DNA from: Candidatus Bathyarchaeota archaeon
GTDB taxonomy: Archaea; Thermoproteota; Bathyarchaeia; Bathyarchaeales; Bathycorpusculaceae
Direction: 5' to 3'
Length of the DNA stretch: 6,576 nt
Assembly (NCBI GenBank): GCA_026014845.1
Contig: JAOZHM010000060.1
Location: 1-6,576, forward strand
The notes beneath the pieces are model-generated. The model ran no database searches, had not been told where the DNA came from, and worked only from the letters and a program-made list of their open reading frames with translations. Below, piece after piece: positions 1-5,070 of this stretch; positions within the stretch are counted from its first letter, which is position 1; every line of letters starts with the position of its first letter. Position numbers and translations under genes: made by a program.

Positions 1-371
1 AGGAGATTGATGATCAGATTTTGGATGATCAGGCTCTTTGGATGGATGTGGAAGGAGTCGGACCATTTGTTATCACAGGGTGTGCCCACGCGGGACCTGT
101 GAACACCTTGTTGCAAGTTCAGACAATCGGCAACTTCAAACAGATACATGGACTGGTGGGCGGCACCCACCTTATTGGACGTTCGGAAGGATACCTCCAG
201 CAAACGATTAAAGGGCTGAAACAATTCGGATTGAGTTTGATTTCACCATGCCACTGCACAGGATTCAAAGCGACAACAAGGCTTTGGCAAGCCTTCCCAA
301 AAGCGTTCATCCTAAACTTTTCTGGCAGGGTAATTGAAGCGGGAAAAGAACCGGAGAGGCGCGTGATTTAA
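1..371 (+). CDS. Metallo-beta-lactamase-fold hydrolase, COG1237 type (3' part only)
   Basis: The reading frame is already open at the left edge (codons from position 3), so this is the C-terminal ~122 residues of a longer protein. A TTG at 21 is in frame but internal, since the upstream codons read EIDDQI, matching the acidic segment that precedes the HxG motif in this family. Visible motifs are TGCAHAGPVNT, GGTHL and SPCHCTG, whose histidines and cysteines fit the metal-binding strands of the MBL fold. The combination resembles proteins annotated as 7,8-dihydropterin-6-yl-methyl-4-(beta-D-ribofuranosyl)aminobenzene 5'-phosphate synthase, an archaeal methanopterin-type pathway enzyme. That name is attached to many paralogues of unknown substrate, so I assign the fold and subfamily with confidence but not the reaction. 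The gene ends TAA 21 bases before the 3' end of the convergent tRNA gene, with no obvious U-tract in between. Confidence 0.85.
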   Translation, partial: EIDDQILDDQALWMDVEGVGPFVITGCAHAGPVNTLLQVQTIGNFKQIHGLVGGTHLIGRSEGYLQQTIKGLKQFGLSLISPCHCTGFKATTRLWQAFPKAFILNFSGRVIEAGKEPERRVI

Positions 372-392
372 TACAAGGCATGTGCGCGCGCT

Positions 393-498
393 TGGCGCCG
401 GGAGTGGGATTCGAACCCACGCGGCCCCGAGAGGCCACAGGCTTTAAGGCATCTCGTAGTCTCCAGGCCTGCTCCATACCTGACTAGGAGACCCCGGC
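393..498 (-). tRNA. tRNA-Ser(GGA) with 17-nt intron, CCA encoded
   Basis: Read on the minus strand, a 7-bp acceptor stem (GCCGGGG with TCCCGGC, last pair G-U) is followed by discriminator G and an encoded CCA (395-393). The D arm has a 3-bp stem TCC/GGA, the anticodon stem is CAGGC/GCCTG, and the T arm is GTGGG-TTCGAAT-CCCAC. A long variable arm with a GGCC/GGCC stem makes it a class II tRNA; a G discriminator and the GGA anticodon (464-462) identify serine rather than leucine. The segment between the anticodon-stem strands is 24 nt instead of 7. Removing 17 nt gives the loop CTGGAGA, usual for tRNA-Ser(GGA). It reads UCC and UCU serine codons. It lies 28 bases beyond the methyltransferase stop and could be cotranscribed with that operon or use its own TATA box. 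Confidence 0.93.
444..460 (-). other. tRNA-Ser intron, 17 nt, position 37/38
   Basis: The intron is placed between G37 (461) and A38 (443), the canonical archaeal position. A one-base shift (38/39) gives the same mature tRNA. With this placement the two 3-nt bulges would read AG|A and AA|A, the same triplets as in the cbf5 intron in this window. The central helix is weak: of C32-U33-G34-G35 against CCUU only the two G-C pairs form, and the intron-side helix is minimal. It is therefore a relaxed BHB, of the kind accepted by the broad-specificity splicing endonucleases of TACK archaea. The intron boundaries are inferred from the tRNA fold rather than from a perfect BHB. Confidence 0.75.
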
Positions 499-523
499 AC
501 ACAACTTCAATAATTGGAAGCTG

Positions 524-531
524 TTTTTATT
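524..531 (-). promoter_or_regulatory. Possible TATA box for tRNA-Ser
   Basis: The minus-strand octamer AATAAAAA lies 26-33 nt upstream of the mature tRNA 5' end, the usual spacing for an archaeal TATA element. It overlaps the last codons of the methyltransferase gene. It is only AT-rich, not a strong consensus, so read-through from the upstream operon is equally possible. Confidence 0.35.
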
Positions 532-1144
532 GTTTTTCTGAAATAAAGACGCGATATCCACTTTTTCTCGCAAGTATCTCGGTGTTTCCGAAGGCTTTTT
601 CCAAAAGCATCTTCAATCTTTTCCCACCTATCTTTGATTTTACAACCATTTGAAAGCGTGCTTTGTTTGCCATGTGCTTTGGTGCGTCAACAATTATTGC
701 TTTTACGGTTTCAATTCCAGCACTTACTGGAGGATTCGAAAGAACACAGTTGAATGTTAAACCTTTTATGGGTTCGTATAGGTGGCCACTTCTGACCTCT
801 GCATTAGTGACATTATTGCGTTGGATGTTTTGTTTTGCAAGCCAGACAGCCCGTTCATTCACATCAACCATGACCACACGCAAATTAGGATTAGAAGAGG
901 CTGCTACTATTCCAACCGCTCCATAACCGCATCCAACGTCAAGAACAAAGCCCTTTTCAGGAAGAACCATCGACTCGATTAACACTCTTGTACCCAAATC
1001 AACACGCTTCTTGGAGAATACGCCTGAGGCTGTCAGAAACTCGAAAGGTCTTCCACAAAGATACGTGCGTACTATTCCAAGCTTTACTTTTGATTTTGGA
1101 TGAGCCGTAAAATAGTGATTTGGACTTTCACTTTTTCTGGGCAT
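527..1144 (-). CDS. RsmC-like class I SAM-dependent RNA methyltransferase
   Basis: The 205-residue product has a short N-terminal segment (HYFTAHPKSK, then FLTASGVFSKKRVDLGTRVL) typical of small archaeal members of the MTS domain family. SAM motif I is VLDVGCGYG at 67-75, an acidic motif II residue is D94, and the catalytic NPPV motif is at 137-140. NPP[YFHV] motifs are used by enzymes that methylate exocyclic amines, and the RsmC group acts on guanine N2 in rRNA. The exact target here is not known. The ATG lies one base beyond the cbf5 stop (TAAAATG), and a GGAG in the final cbf5 codons sits 7 nt before it, so the two are expected to be translationally coupled. This placement with cbf5 and rpl14e supports a role in rRNA or tRNA modification. 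Length is normal for the archaeal family; the bacterial RsmC N-terminal duplicate domain is absent. Confidence 0.88.
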   Translation of the reverse strand: MPRKSESPNHYFTAHPKSKVKLGIVRTYLCGRPFEFLTASGVFSKKRVDLGTRVLIESMVLPEKGFVLDVGCGYGAVGIVAASSNPNLRVVMVDVNERAVWLAKQNIQRNNVTNAEVRSGHLYEPIKGLTFNCVLSNPPVSAGIETVKAIIVDAPKHMANKARFQMVVKSKIGGKRLKMLLEKAFGNTEILARKSGYRVFISEKQ

Positions 1145-1145
1145 T

Positions 1146-2167
1146 TTATGCTCCGCCGCTTTTCCAGCATTTGGGGTATGTGCCCCTTCGCATCAAAACC
1201 CTTTTAGTTTCAGCAACAACTCCATGATCCATATTCAAAATGTCTTCTGTCGAAGCTGCAGCCTTAGCCAGAGCCACAACTTCGCCTTTTAACGTCAAAA
1301 TTGCAACCGTCAAGCCTTTTTTTGTTTTGGTTTCAAGGGATAAAACTCCGGGCGCTGTTAGGGTTGCCCCATGGCAGACGGCGTCCACAGCAGAGTCTCT
1401 GACGTAGATTTTCGGAACTAAAGCCAAGGTCTTTTCCATGGGTTGAATGAACTTTCTCAAAATCTCCTCATCTTTCTGCTCTTGCCACTCCATAAACCAG
1501 TAGGCCACATCATGTAATGTCACCATGTCTCCATTCTCAGCAAAAGGTCCAGCCCTTATCCTCCGCAGTTCTTGCATGTGAGCCGCACATCCCAAAACTT
1601 CACCAATATCAAAGCATAATTTGCGAATATATGTTCCTGCTTCGCATCCGACCTTGAAAAGCACGTTTCGCCCATCCATCTCGAGAAAATCTATGTAGTA
1701 GATTCTTCTCGTGCGTAGTCGACGTTTGACCGCAGCTCGTAAAGGTGGCCTCTGGTAAATTGTGTCTTCAAACTCTTTTAGGACTTTTTTTACTTGTTTT
1801 TCTTTTGCTTCTCTATGAAGCTTCATCACGCAGACGTATTCTTTTCCACTTAAGAGTAGGGCTTGAACGATTTTCCTAGATTCCTCTAGCGCTATTGGTA
1901 GGACACCTGTCACGTGGGGATTTCTCTGGCTTATGCCTCTAGAGTCCCGCCGTGACCGACGTGTTGAAGATTTAGGATTCGTTTAACCCATGCTGCTACT
2001 TCGTGGCTTGTTGGGCCTGCTGGTTTGTCTAAGTTGATGACACCGTATTTTATGTATTCTTCAACAGGCCTGTCCTCTGGTTTGCAGCCGTAACGTGGAT
2101 TTGTTTTGTCTTCAGCCTTCACCAATAGTTTACGTTTTGTTTCCCATGGGGGAACTGTTCTAGGCAT
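1146..2167 (-). CDS. cbf5: Cbf5/dyskerin, H/ACA RNP pseudouridine synthase, interrupted by a 17-nt intron
   Basis: The spliced CDS joins exon 1 (2167-1939, 229 nt) with exon 2 (1921-1146, 776 nt) and encodes 334 residues, close to known archaeal Cbf5 length. Cbf5 is the catalytic subunit of H/ACA guide RNPs and also acts on tRNA U55. Motifs: GVINLDKPAGPTSHEV (42-57), the catalytic loop GHGGTLDPHVTGVLP with Asp77, the conserved Tyr105 in GKEY, RPPLRAAVKRRLRTR (134-148), AGTYIR with Arg176, and a C-terminal PUA domain (about 248-325). Without splicing the first ORF ends in TAA right after GGTLEA, and the second would begin at an internal GTG. The start ATG is preceded by AGGAG 13 nt upstream, a long spacing. 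Rpl14e lies just upstream and the methyltransferase one base downstream, so this is the core of a translation operon. I reject a pseudogene call because both halves are fully conserved and the interruption is an exact BHB intron. Confidence 0.96.
1909..1956 (-). other. Bulge-helix-bulge splicing structure of cbf5 pre-mRNA
   Basis: Going inwards, exon pairs are GTCACG (1956-1951) with CGTGAC (1914-1909), a small GC/CA internal mismatch, and GGGA (1948-1945) with TCCC (1920-1917). Then comes the 3-nt bulge AAA (1923-1921) on the 3' strand, and a perfect 4-bp helix CTCT (1944-1941) with AGAG (1927-1924). The 3-nt bulge AGA (1940-1938) follows on the 5' strand, and a GGC/GCC stem closes the tetraloop ATAA. 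This is the canonical hBHBh' form recognised by archaeal tRNA splicing endonuclease. Confidence 0.92.
1922..1938 (-). other. Protein-coding BHB intron in cbf5, 17 nt
   Basis: The excised bases read AGGCATAAGCCAGAGAA. Cutting after the second base of each 3-nt bulge joins CTCTAG to ATCCCCAC and restores codons ACT CTA GAT CCC CAC, giving T-L-D-P-H at the catalytic loop. The split codon is G|AT for Asp77. The intron itself holds an in-frame TAA (1933-1931), so unspliced message gives only a 78-residue fragment. BHB introns in cbf5 are established for Crenarchaeota; those I recall are several tens of nucleotides, so 17 nt is very short. Confidence 0.93.
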
Positions 2168-2180
2168 GTTGAACTCTTCA

Positions 2181-2215
2181 CTCCTACAATGTAGAAAAAA
2201 GCTTAGACGTATAAG
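2181..2215 (-). promoter_or_regulatory. Possible internal promoter and ribosome binding site for cbf5
   Basis: In the 54-nt gap between rpl14e and cbf5 the minus strand has CTTATACG (2215-2208), TATA-like, then a run of six T (2200-2195) and AGGAG (2185-2181). A start about 25 nt after the box would give a short leader carrying AGGAG. The T-run could instead attenuate transcription leaving rpl14e. Either reading is weak on sequence alone. Confidence 0.3.
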
Positions 2216-2221
2216 AGTTTA

Positions 2222-2506
2222 CTAAGCCAAAGCTAGCTTAACCATCTGCTTCATTTCTTCCAGTTTACCCGAAGCCTTAAGCGCTTCTATGACCTCTTCG
2301 TCGGGTGCTCCTCGCTTAATTTTTATTTTGTCTTTAAGCGGCTCCACATGGTTGGCGTTCGCCCTTCGCCTTTTCACACCAGTCACGTCTTTTGGACCTG
2401 TTATCAAGACGAAATTCTTGTCCATTATGTCAACTATTATGCACTTTCTTCCAGCCTCTCGACCAACCAGTTTCACGCAGATTCTACCAACCTCTATTGC
2501 TGGCAT
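2222..2506 (-). CDS. rpl14e: Large subunit ribosomal protein L14e
   Basis: The 94-residue product begins MPAIEVGRICVKLVGREAG, the KOW-type SH3 barrel of L14e, continuing with KCIIVDIMDKNFVLITGP and the basic patch GVKRRRANANHVEPL. It ends in a helical segment (about 68-94) rich in Glu and Lys. L14e (eL14) is a 50S protein shared by archaea and eukaryotes and absent from bacteria. The adjacent rpl14e-cbf5 order is a known archaeal arrangement, often with cytidylate kinase upstream; here cmk is not next to it, and a 129-bp gap to the M20 gene precedes it instead. The ATG has only a weak GGGG element upstream, so a short-leader message is likely. Confidence 0.95.
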   Translation of the reverse strand: MPAIEVGRICVKLVGREAGRKCIIVDIMDKNFVLITGPKDVTGVKRRRANANHVEPLKDKIKIKRGAPDEEVIEALKASGKLEEMKQMVKLALA

Positions 2507-2540
2507 ACCAAAACCCCATTAAAGAAACATTTCAAACACA

Positions 2541-2549
2541 TATTTATAA
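2541..2549 (-). promoter_or_regulatory. TATA box of the rpl14e-cbf5 operon
   Basis: The minus strand reads TTATAAATA, a near-ideal archaeal TATA element, preceded by purine-rich AAAAAGTGAAG that may serve as BRE. A start about 25 nt downstream falls near 2518, leaving a leader of roughly a dozen bases before the rpl14e ATG at 2506. Confidence 0.65.
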
Positions 2550-2598
2550 CTTCACTTTTTATTGAGGAAATTGAAGTACTGAAGCATAATGCGACTTG

Positions 2599-2603
2599 AA
2601 AAA
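2599..2603 (-). terminator. Short U-tract after the M20 gene
   Basis: The minus-strand segment CTTCCTTTTTCAAG, about 35 nt after the M20 stop and upstream of the rpl14e TATA box, may end the M20 transcript. Five T residues make a weak archaeal terminator. Confidence 0.28.
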
Positions 2604-2635
2604 GGAAGATTCAGCACGTTTCCACCTTTTCTGTG

Positions 2636-3994
2636 TTAAGTCATGAATCTTTCAACAACACTGTAGAGAACACTTGTCCCGAACACTAGATTTTCTGTGG
2701 ATATTCGTTCGTCTATGCCGTGGATTGTTTTTAGGATTTCTCCGTAGGGCATGTCGGCCCGTATTGGTTGGAAACCGTAGCATATGCTGCCTATTTTTCT
2801 GAAGAATCTGGAGTCTGTTCCACCAGTAAGTAGTATTGGCGCCGCAGAATCGTTTGGTTGAAATTCCTTTAGGACATCTACAATCTGCTCGTAAAGCGGT
2901 GTATCCATCGGTGATTCAGACGGCTCGCTGGCTTGAATGGGTTCAAACTCTAATTTTTCAGGGTCAGCATCTTTTAGCAAGCCTTTTATTTCTTTTATGG
3001 CGTCTGCTGGGTTTTGTCCAGGCAAGATTCTGCAGTCGAAAACGGCTTCGCATTCTGAGGGAATTATGTTTTCTTTTACACCACCGCGAATTATTGTAGG
3101 CGCGATAGTCATTCTTAGCATTGCCCGCACTTCTTCAGCCATGGCTTTGTCTTTCTGGGCTAACATGTCCAAGATTTGGTCTCCAGCTGCTGGGTTTTGA
3201 AGCAAAATCGCTAAGGCTTGTTGTACAAGTTTGTTTTCTTTTGCGATTCCATCGAGGAACTGCTTTACTGTTGACACGAGTGAAATTTTTGCGCGGTAGT
3301 TTCCGAGCTTTTCCACTACTTTGTTCATACGCAAGATTGCGTTGTCTGCTACGCCTGGCACTGAACCGTGTCCTGGTTTGCCCTTTGCTTTGATCTTAAA
3401 CCATAGAATCCCTTTTTCTGCTGTCTGAATGGTGAAGATGTTTTTTCCGTTGATTGGGATTGCTAGTCCTCCGCCTTCGTTTATTACGTATTTTGCTTGC
3501 ACTTTTTCTGGATGATTGCGTACGAGCCAGCCTGCCCCTGCTTCTCCGCCTTTTTCTTCATCGGCTGTTGCAGCCAGTATGATGTCGCCTTTTGGCTGTA
3601 CGTTGTTTCTCTTCAGAAGTTTCATAACCATGACTTCCATGGCTGTCATTGACTTCATGTCTATTGCTCCGCGTCCCCAAACAAAACCGTCTTTAACTAC
3701 GCCTGCGAAGGGATCTACACTCCACTCTTTCGGGTTCGCAGCAACCACGTCCAAGTGCGAAAGCAACAGCAAATTTGGTTTTTCACCAGTTCCCTTAATG
3801 CGTGTGATTACGCTGCCCCTCCCAGGCGCAGACTCGAAAAGTTCACAGTTGAAACCTTCTTTGTTTAGGGTTTCACCCAAGTATCTTGCTGCTTCTGTTT
3901 CGTTTCCCGGCGGGTTGGTTGTGTTTATTTTGATTAGATCGATCAGAAGATTCGTGACTTCCTCTTCGATTTCTTTTAACAACTGCGCACACAT
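2636..3994 (-). CDS. M20 family metallopeptidase (ArgE/DapE/ACY1/CPG2 type)
   Basis: The 452-residue product is a complete M20 di-zinc hydrolase. His80 and Asp82 lie in LLLSHLDVV, Asp112 in WGRGAIDMKS is the bridging ligand, Glu146 and Glu147 in TADEEKGG are the general base and a ligand, Glu173 is in INEGGG, and His425 in TIHGIDERI is the last ligand. The small lid domain carries GKPGHGSVP (205-213, His209), KENIIPS (308-313) and GGTDSR (391-396). Length and spacing match the large subgroup that includes carboxypeptidase S-like and desuccinylase-like enzymes. It presumably removes an acyl or peptide group in the cytoplasm; no signal peptide is visible. Substrate cannot be told from sequence, and annotation as DapE or ArgE would be a guess. 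A strong Shine-Dalgarno site precedes the ATG. The gene is separated by 129 bp from rpl14e and probably has its own transcript. Confidence 0.93.
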   Translation of the reverse strand: MCAQLLKEIEEEVTNLLIDLIKINTTNPPGNETEAARYLGETLNKEGFNCELFESAPGRGSVITRIKGTGEKPNLLLLSHLDVVAANPKEWSVDPFAGVVKDGFVWGRGAIDMKSMTAMEVMVMKLLKRNNVQPKGDIILAATADEEKGGEAGAGWLVRNHPEKVQAKYVINEGGGLAIPINGKNIFTIQTAEKGILWFKIKAKGKPGHGSVPGVADNAILRMNKVVEKLGNYRAKISLVSTVKQFLDGIAKENKLVQQALAILLQNPAAGDQILDMLAQKDKAMAEEVRAMLRMTIAPTIIRGGVKENIIPSECEAVFDCRILPGQNPADAIKEIKGLLKDADPEKLEFEPIQASEPSESPMDTPLYEQIVDVLKEFQPNDSAAPILLTGGTDSRFFRKIGSICYGFQPIRADMPYGEILKTIHGIDERISTENLVFGTSVLYSVVERFMT

Positions 3995-4002
3995 CTCAAT
4001 AA

Positions 4003-4009
4003 ATCACCT
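4003..4009 (-). promoter_or_regulatory. Strong ribosome binding site of the M20 gene
   Basis: AGGTGAT on the minus strand matches the anti-Shine-Dalgarno complement over seven bases, 8 nt before the ATG at 3994. It fixes this start. A TTTATA at 4026-4021 is too close to place the RBS in its transcript, so the promoter is probably further upstream, perhaps in the AT-rich 4039-4055. Confidence 0.7.
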
Positions 4010-4085
4010 GTTGCTCACACTATAAACGTCTAGTTCACTTAAGATTTTGTTTCGAATATGCTAAGCATTATCTCGACAGTGTGCC

Positions 4086-4097
4086 AAAACAAAAAAA
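4086..4097 (-). terminator. U-tract terminator after the 40-codon gene
   Basis: The minus strand reads CACTTTTTTTGTTTTGG, eleven T in twelve bases, beginning 31 nt after the small gene's stop and about 90 nt before the M20 ATG. Archaeal RNA polymerase terminates on such runs, so this would separate the two genes. Confidence 0.5.
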
Positions 4098-4128
4098 GTG
4101 GGTGGTTAGGATAGCCGTTTCTGTTCTG

Positions 4129-4251
4129 CTATTTCTTGTGTGTTTTTCTGAAACGTGTTCCGTCAGGTCTTTCCCACAATTCGACTACTAAAGTGTGTTT
4201 GGCATTCGGGCTTTTCATGTTCCAAGATTTTACAAACTTATCTTTTCCCAT
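4129..4251 (-). CDS. Small basic protein of 40 residues, unknown function
   Basis: This minus-strand ORF begins ATG at 4251 and ends TAG. The product starts MGKDKFVKSWNMKSPNAK, continues HTLVVELWERPDGTRFR, and ends KTHKK. It is strongly basic with two Trp and a beta-strand-like TLVVELWERPDGT segment, a composition that looks like a folded nucleic-acid-binding or structural miniprotein rather than chance translation. It has no Cys pairs for a zinc knuckle. A U-tract follows it and AT-rich TATA-like sequence precedes it. An in-frame TGA lies two codons before the ATG, so this is the longest possible start; Met12 is an alternative. I recognise no family. A longer plus-strand ORF overlaps it but has chance-like composition. 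Confidence 0.6.
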   Translation of the reverse strand: MGKDKFVKSWNMKSPNAKHTLVVELWERPDGTRFRKTHKK

Positions 4252-4293
4252 GGTAACTCACAATAACCATATTTCCTCCCTATGGATATTTAA
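4238..4293 (-). promoter_or_regulatory. Leader of the 40-codon gene: TATA, GGGAGG and overlapping 10-codon ORF
   Basis: On the minus strand TTAAATAT (4293-4286) is TATA-like, followed by GGGAGG (4280-4275). This RBS sits 4 nt before ATG 4270, which opens a 10-codon ORF (MVIVSYHGKR, ending 4238) that overlaps the start of the 40-codon gene in another frame. From GGGAGG to the 4251 ATG the distance is 23 nt, too far for direct use. Either the short ORF is translated, or the small gene is read from a short leader begun near 4263. Confidence 0.35.
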
Positions 4294-4366
4294 CATTTAT
4301 CATCACGCTTGCTTGAGCCATCCTTTTTTGTCACATTTCGCTGGCTAACTTATTGCTGTAGTTTGA

Positions 4367-4456
4367 ATGCAGATCTTGTTTGAATGGCTGCAGAATCCTT
4401 TCACAGCCGTCAGGGACAAACAGGCTAACGTTGCCATCTTCCAGAACATGGAATAA
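4367..4456 (+). CDS. Doubtful 29-residue ORF
   Basis: ATG to TAA encodes MQILFEWLQNPFTAVRDKQ then ANVAIFQNME. A TGA immediately precedes the ATG and no ribosome binding site is evident. The peptide is amphipathic and lacks the odd composition of chance ORFs, so it may be a microprotein or the remnant of a decayed gene, but length alone gives little support. Confidence 0.2.
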   Translation: MQILFEWLQNPFTAVRDKQANVAIFQNME

Positions 4457-4498
4457 AGGAGTAAACTTCTGAACATAGCCCTTGGTCACCTAGAAAAA

Positions 4499-4510
4499 GT
4501 ATAGATCTAT
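4499..4510 (+). promoter_or_regulatory. TATA-like box with overlapping palindrome
   Basis: GTATAGAT (4499-4506), preceded by AGAAAAA, lies about 50 nt before the ATG at 4556 and would start a transcript near 4527. The perfect 10-bp palindrome ATAGATCTAT (4501-4510) overlaps it and could be an operator half-site pair, though a 10-mer palindrome is not rare in AT-rich DNA. Confidence 0.4.
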
Positions 4511-4555
4511 CGTGGTTTCATCTAACTGAAGCAGTAAAGAGTTTGGTGGCATGTG

Positions 4556-5032
4556 ATGGCTAAAGAGAAGGAATGTACGGAGCTGGAGTGTCACAGGAAA
4601 TTTGCGGTTGACTTGTTTAATCTTGTTTGGAGCTTGTTGGACAAGAAGGATAGAACTAAAGAAGAAGACGATAAGATGGTTCATGCTGCTCATGTTTCTC
4701 GTTTTCATTGGGGCGAGATAGGTAAACCTGTTAATCTTGGAAGGGGTGAATGGCAGATTTCCCGTGTTTATTCTGTTTTGAACAGGTCTGAATCAGCACT
4801 CTACCATGCAAAGAGGTATTTGGAAATCTGCAAAGAAAATAGTATTGGAGGCTTCGATCTTGCTTATGCTTATGAAGCAATGGCAAGAGCGTACGCTGTT
4901 GCTGGAAAAAAAGGCGACGCTGACAAGTACATTCAGTTGGCGAAAAAAGCTGGAGAACAAATCAAAGAAAAGGAAAATAGAGACCTACTTCACAGCGACC
5001 TTGAGATGATTCCCGGTTACAAAAAGGAATGA
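4556..5032 (+). CDS. Conserved His-rich helical protein, function unknown
   Basis: The product is 158 residues from ATG 4556 (one more if GTG 4553 is used); GGTGG at 4545-4549 lies 6 nt before the ATG and favours it. Numbered from the GTG, the pattern includes ECHRKFAVDLFN with His14, the core MVHAAHVSRFHWGEIGKPVN (42-61) with His44, His47 and His52-Trp53, then RGEWQISRVYSVL (64-76), YHAKRYLEIC (84-93, His85) and LAYAYEAMARAYAVAGK (103-119). I recognise it as a conserved uncharacterised family also found in bacteria. The C-terminal half has TPR-like helix pairs (A..Y..A...A). The grouped histidines could bind a metal or act in catalysis, but this is inference. No signal peptide or membrane segment is seen. 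It is monocistronic and convergent with the Mth938-type gene, which ends 38 bp away. Confidence 0.85.
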   Translation: MAKEKECTELECHRKFAVDLFNLVWSLLDKKDRTKEEDDKMVHAAHVSRFHWGEIGKPVNLGRGEWQISRVYSVLNRSESALYHAKRYLEICKENSIGGFDLAYAYEAMARAYAVAGKKGDADKYIQLAKKAGEQIKEKENRDLLHSDLEMIPGYKKE

Positions 5033-5070
5033 CAGCGACACTGCTGGCAGCCATAGGGACATCTGTTCCC

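Larger units (their letters stand above)
4252..4552. other. Mostly non-coding intergenic stretch
   Basis: This 300-bp stretch separates the minus-strand small gene from the plus-strand His-rich gene. It holds the putative promoters of both and a 29-codon ORF at 4367-4456. I saw no tRNA, box C/D pair, repeat or long hairpin. The only stem noted is GGCTG/CAGCC within 4386-4409. Confidence 0.5.

Noticed and set aside
21..371. TTG at 21 as the start of the MBL gene
   Set aside because: The frame is open upstream to the window edge with family-like residues, and the protein would lack most of its metal-binding domain.
1146..2167. cbf5 as a frameshifted pseudogene or a sequencing error
   Set aside because: A random error would be one or two bases; here 17 extra bases form an exact BHB whose predicted cuts restore the conserved TLDP motif and frame.
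3516..4025. Plus-strand 169-codon ORF opposite the M20 gene
   Set aside because: It is the antisense of a clearly conserved metallopeptidase; its Ser/Pro/Phe-rich product is typical of a shadow frame.
4286..4310. Box C-like GTGATGA on the minus strand as a C/D sRNA
   Set aside because: No box D (CTGA) is found at the expected 50-60 nt distance.
4136..4348. Plus-strand 70-codon ORF
   Set aside because: Its product is rich in Phe, His, Ser and Leu with no recognisable pattern and lies opposite the more convincing 40-codon minus-strand ORF.
4490..4708. Minus-strand 72-codon ORF
   Set aside because: It overlaps the start of the conserved His-rich gene and has the composition of an antisense shadow.
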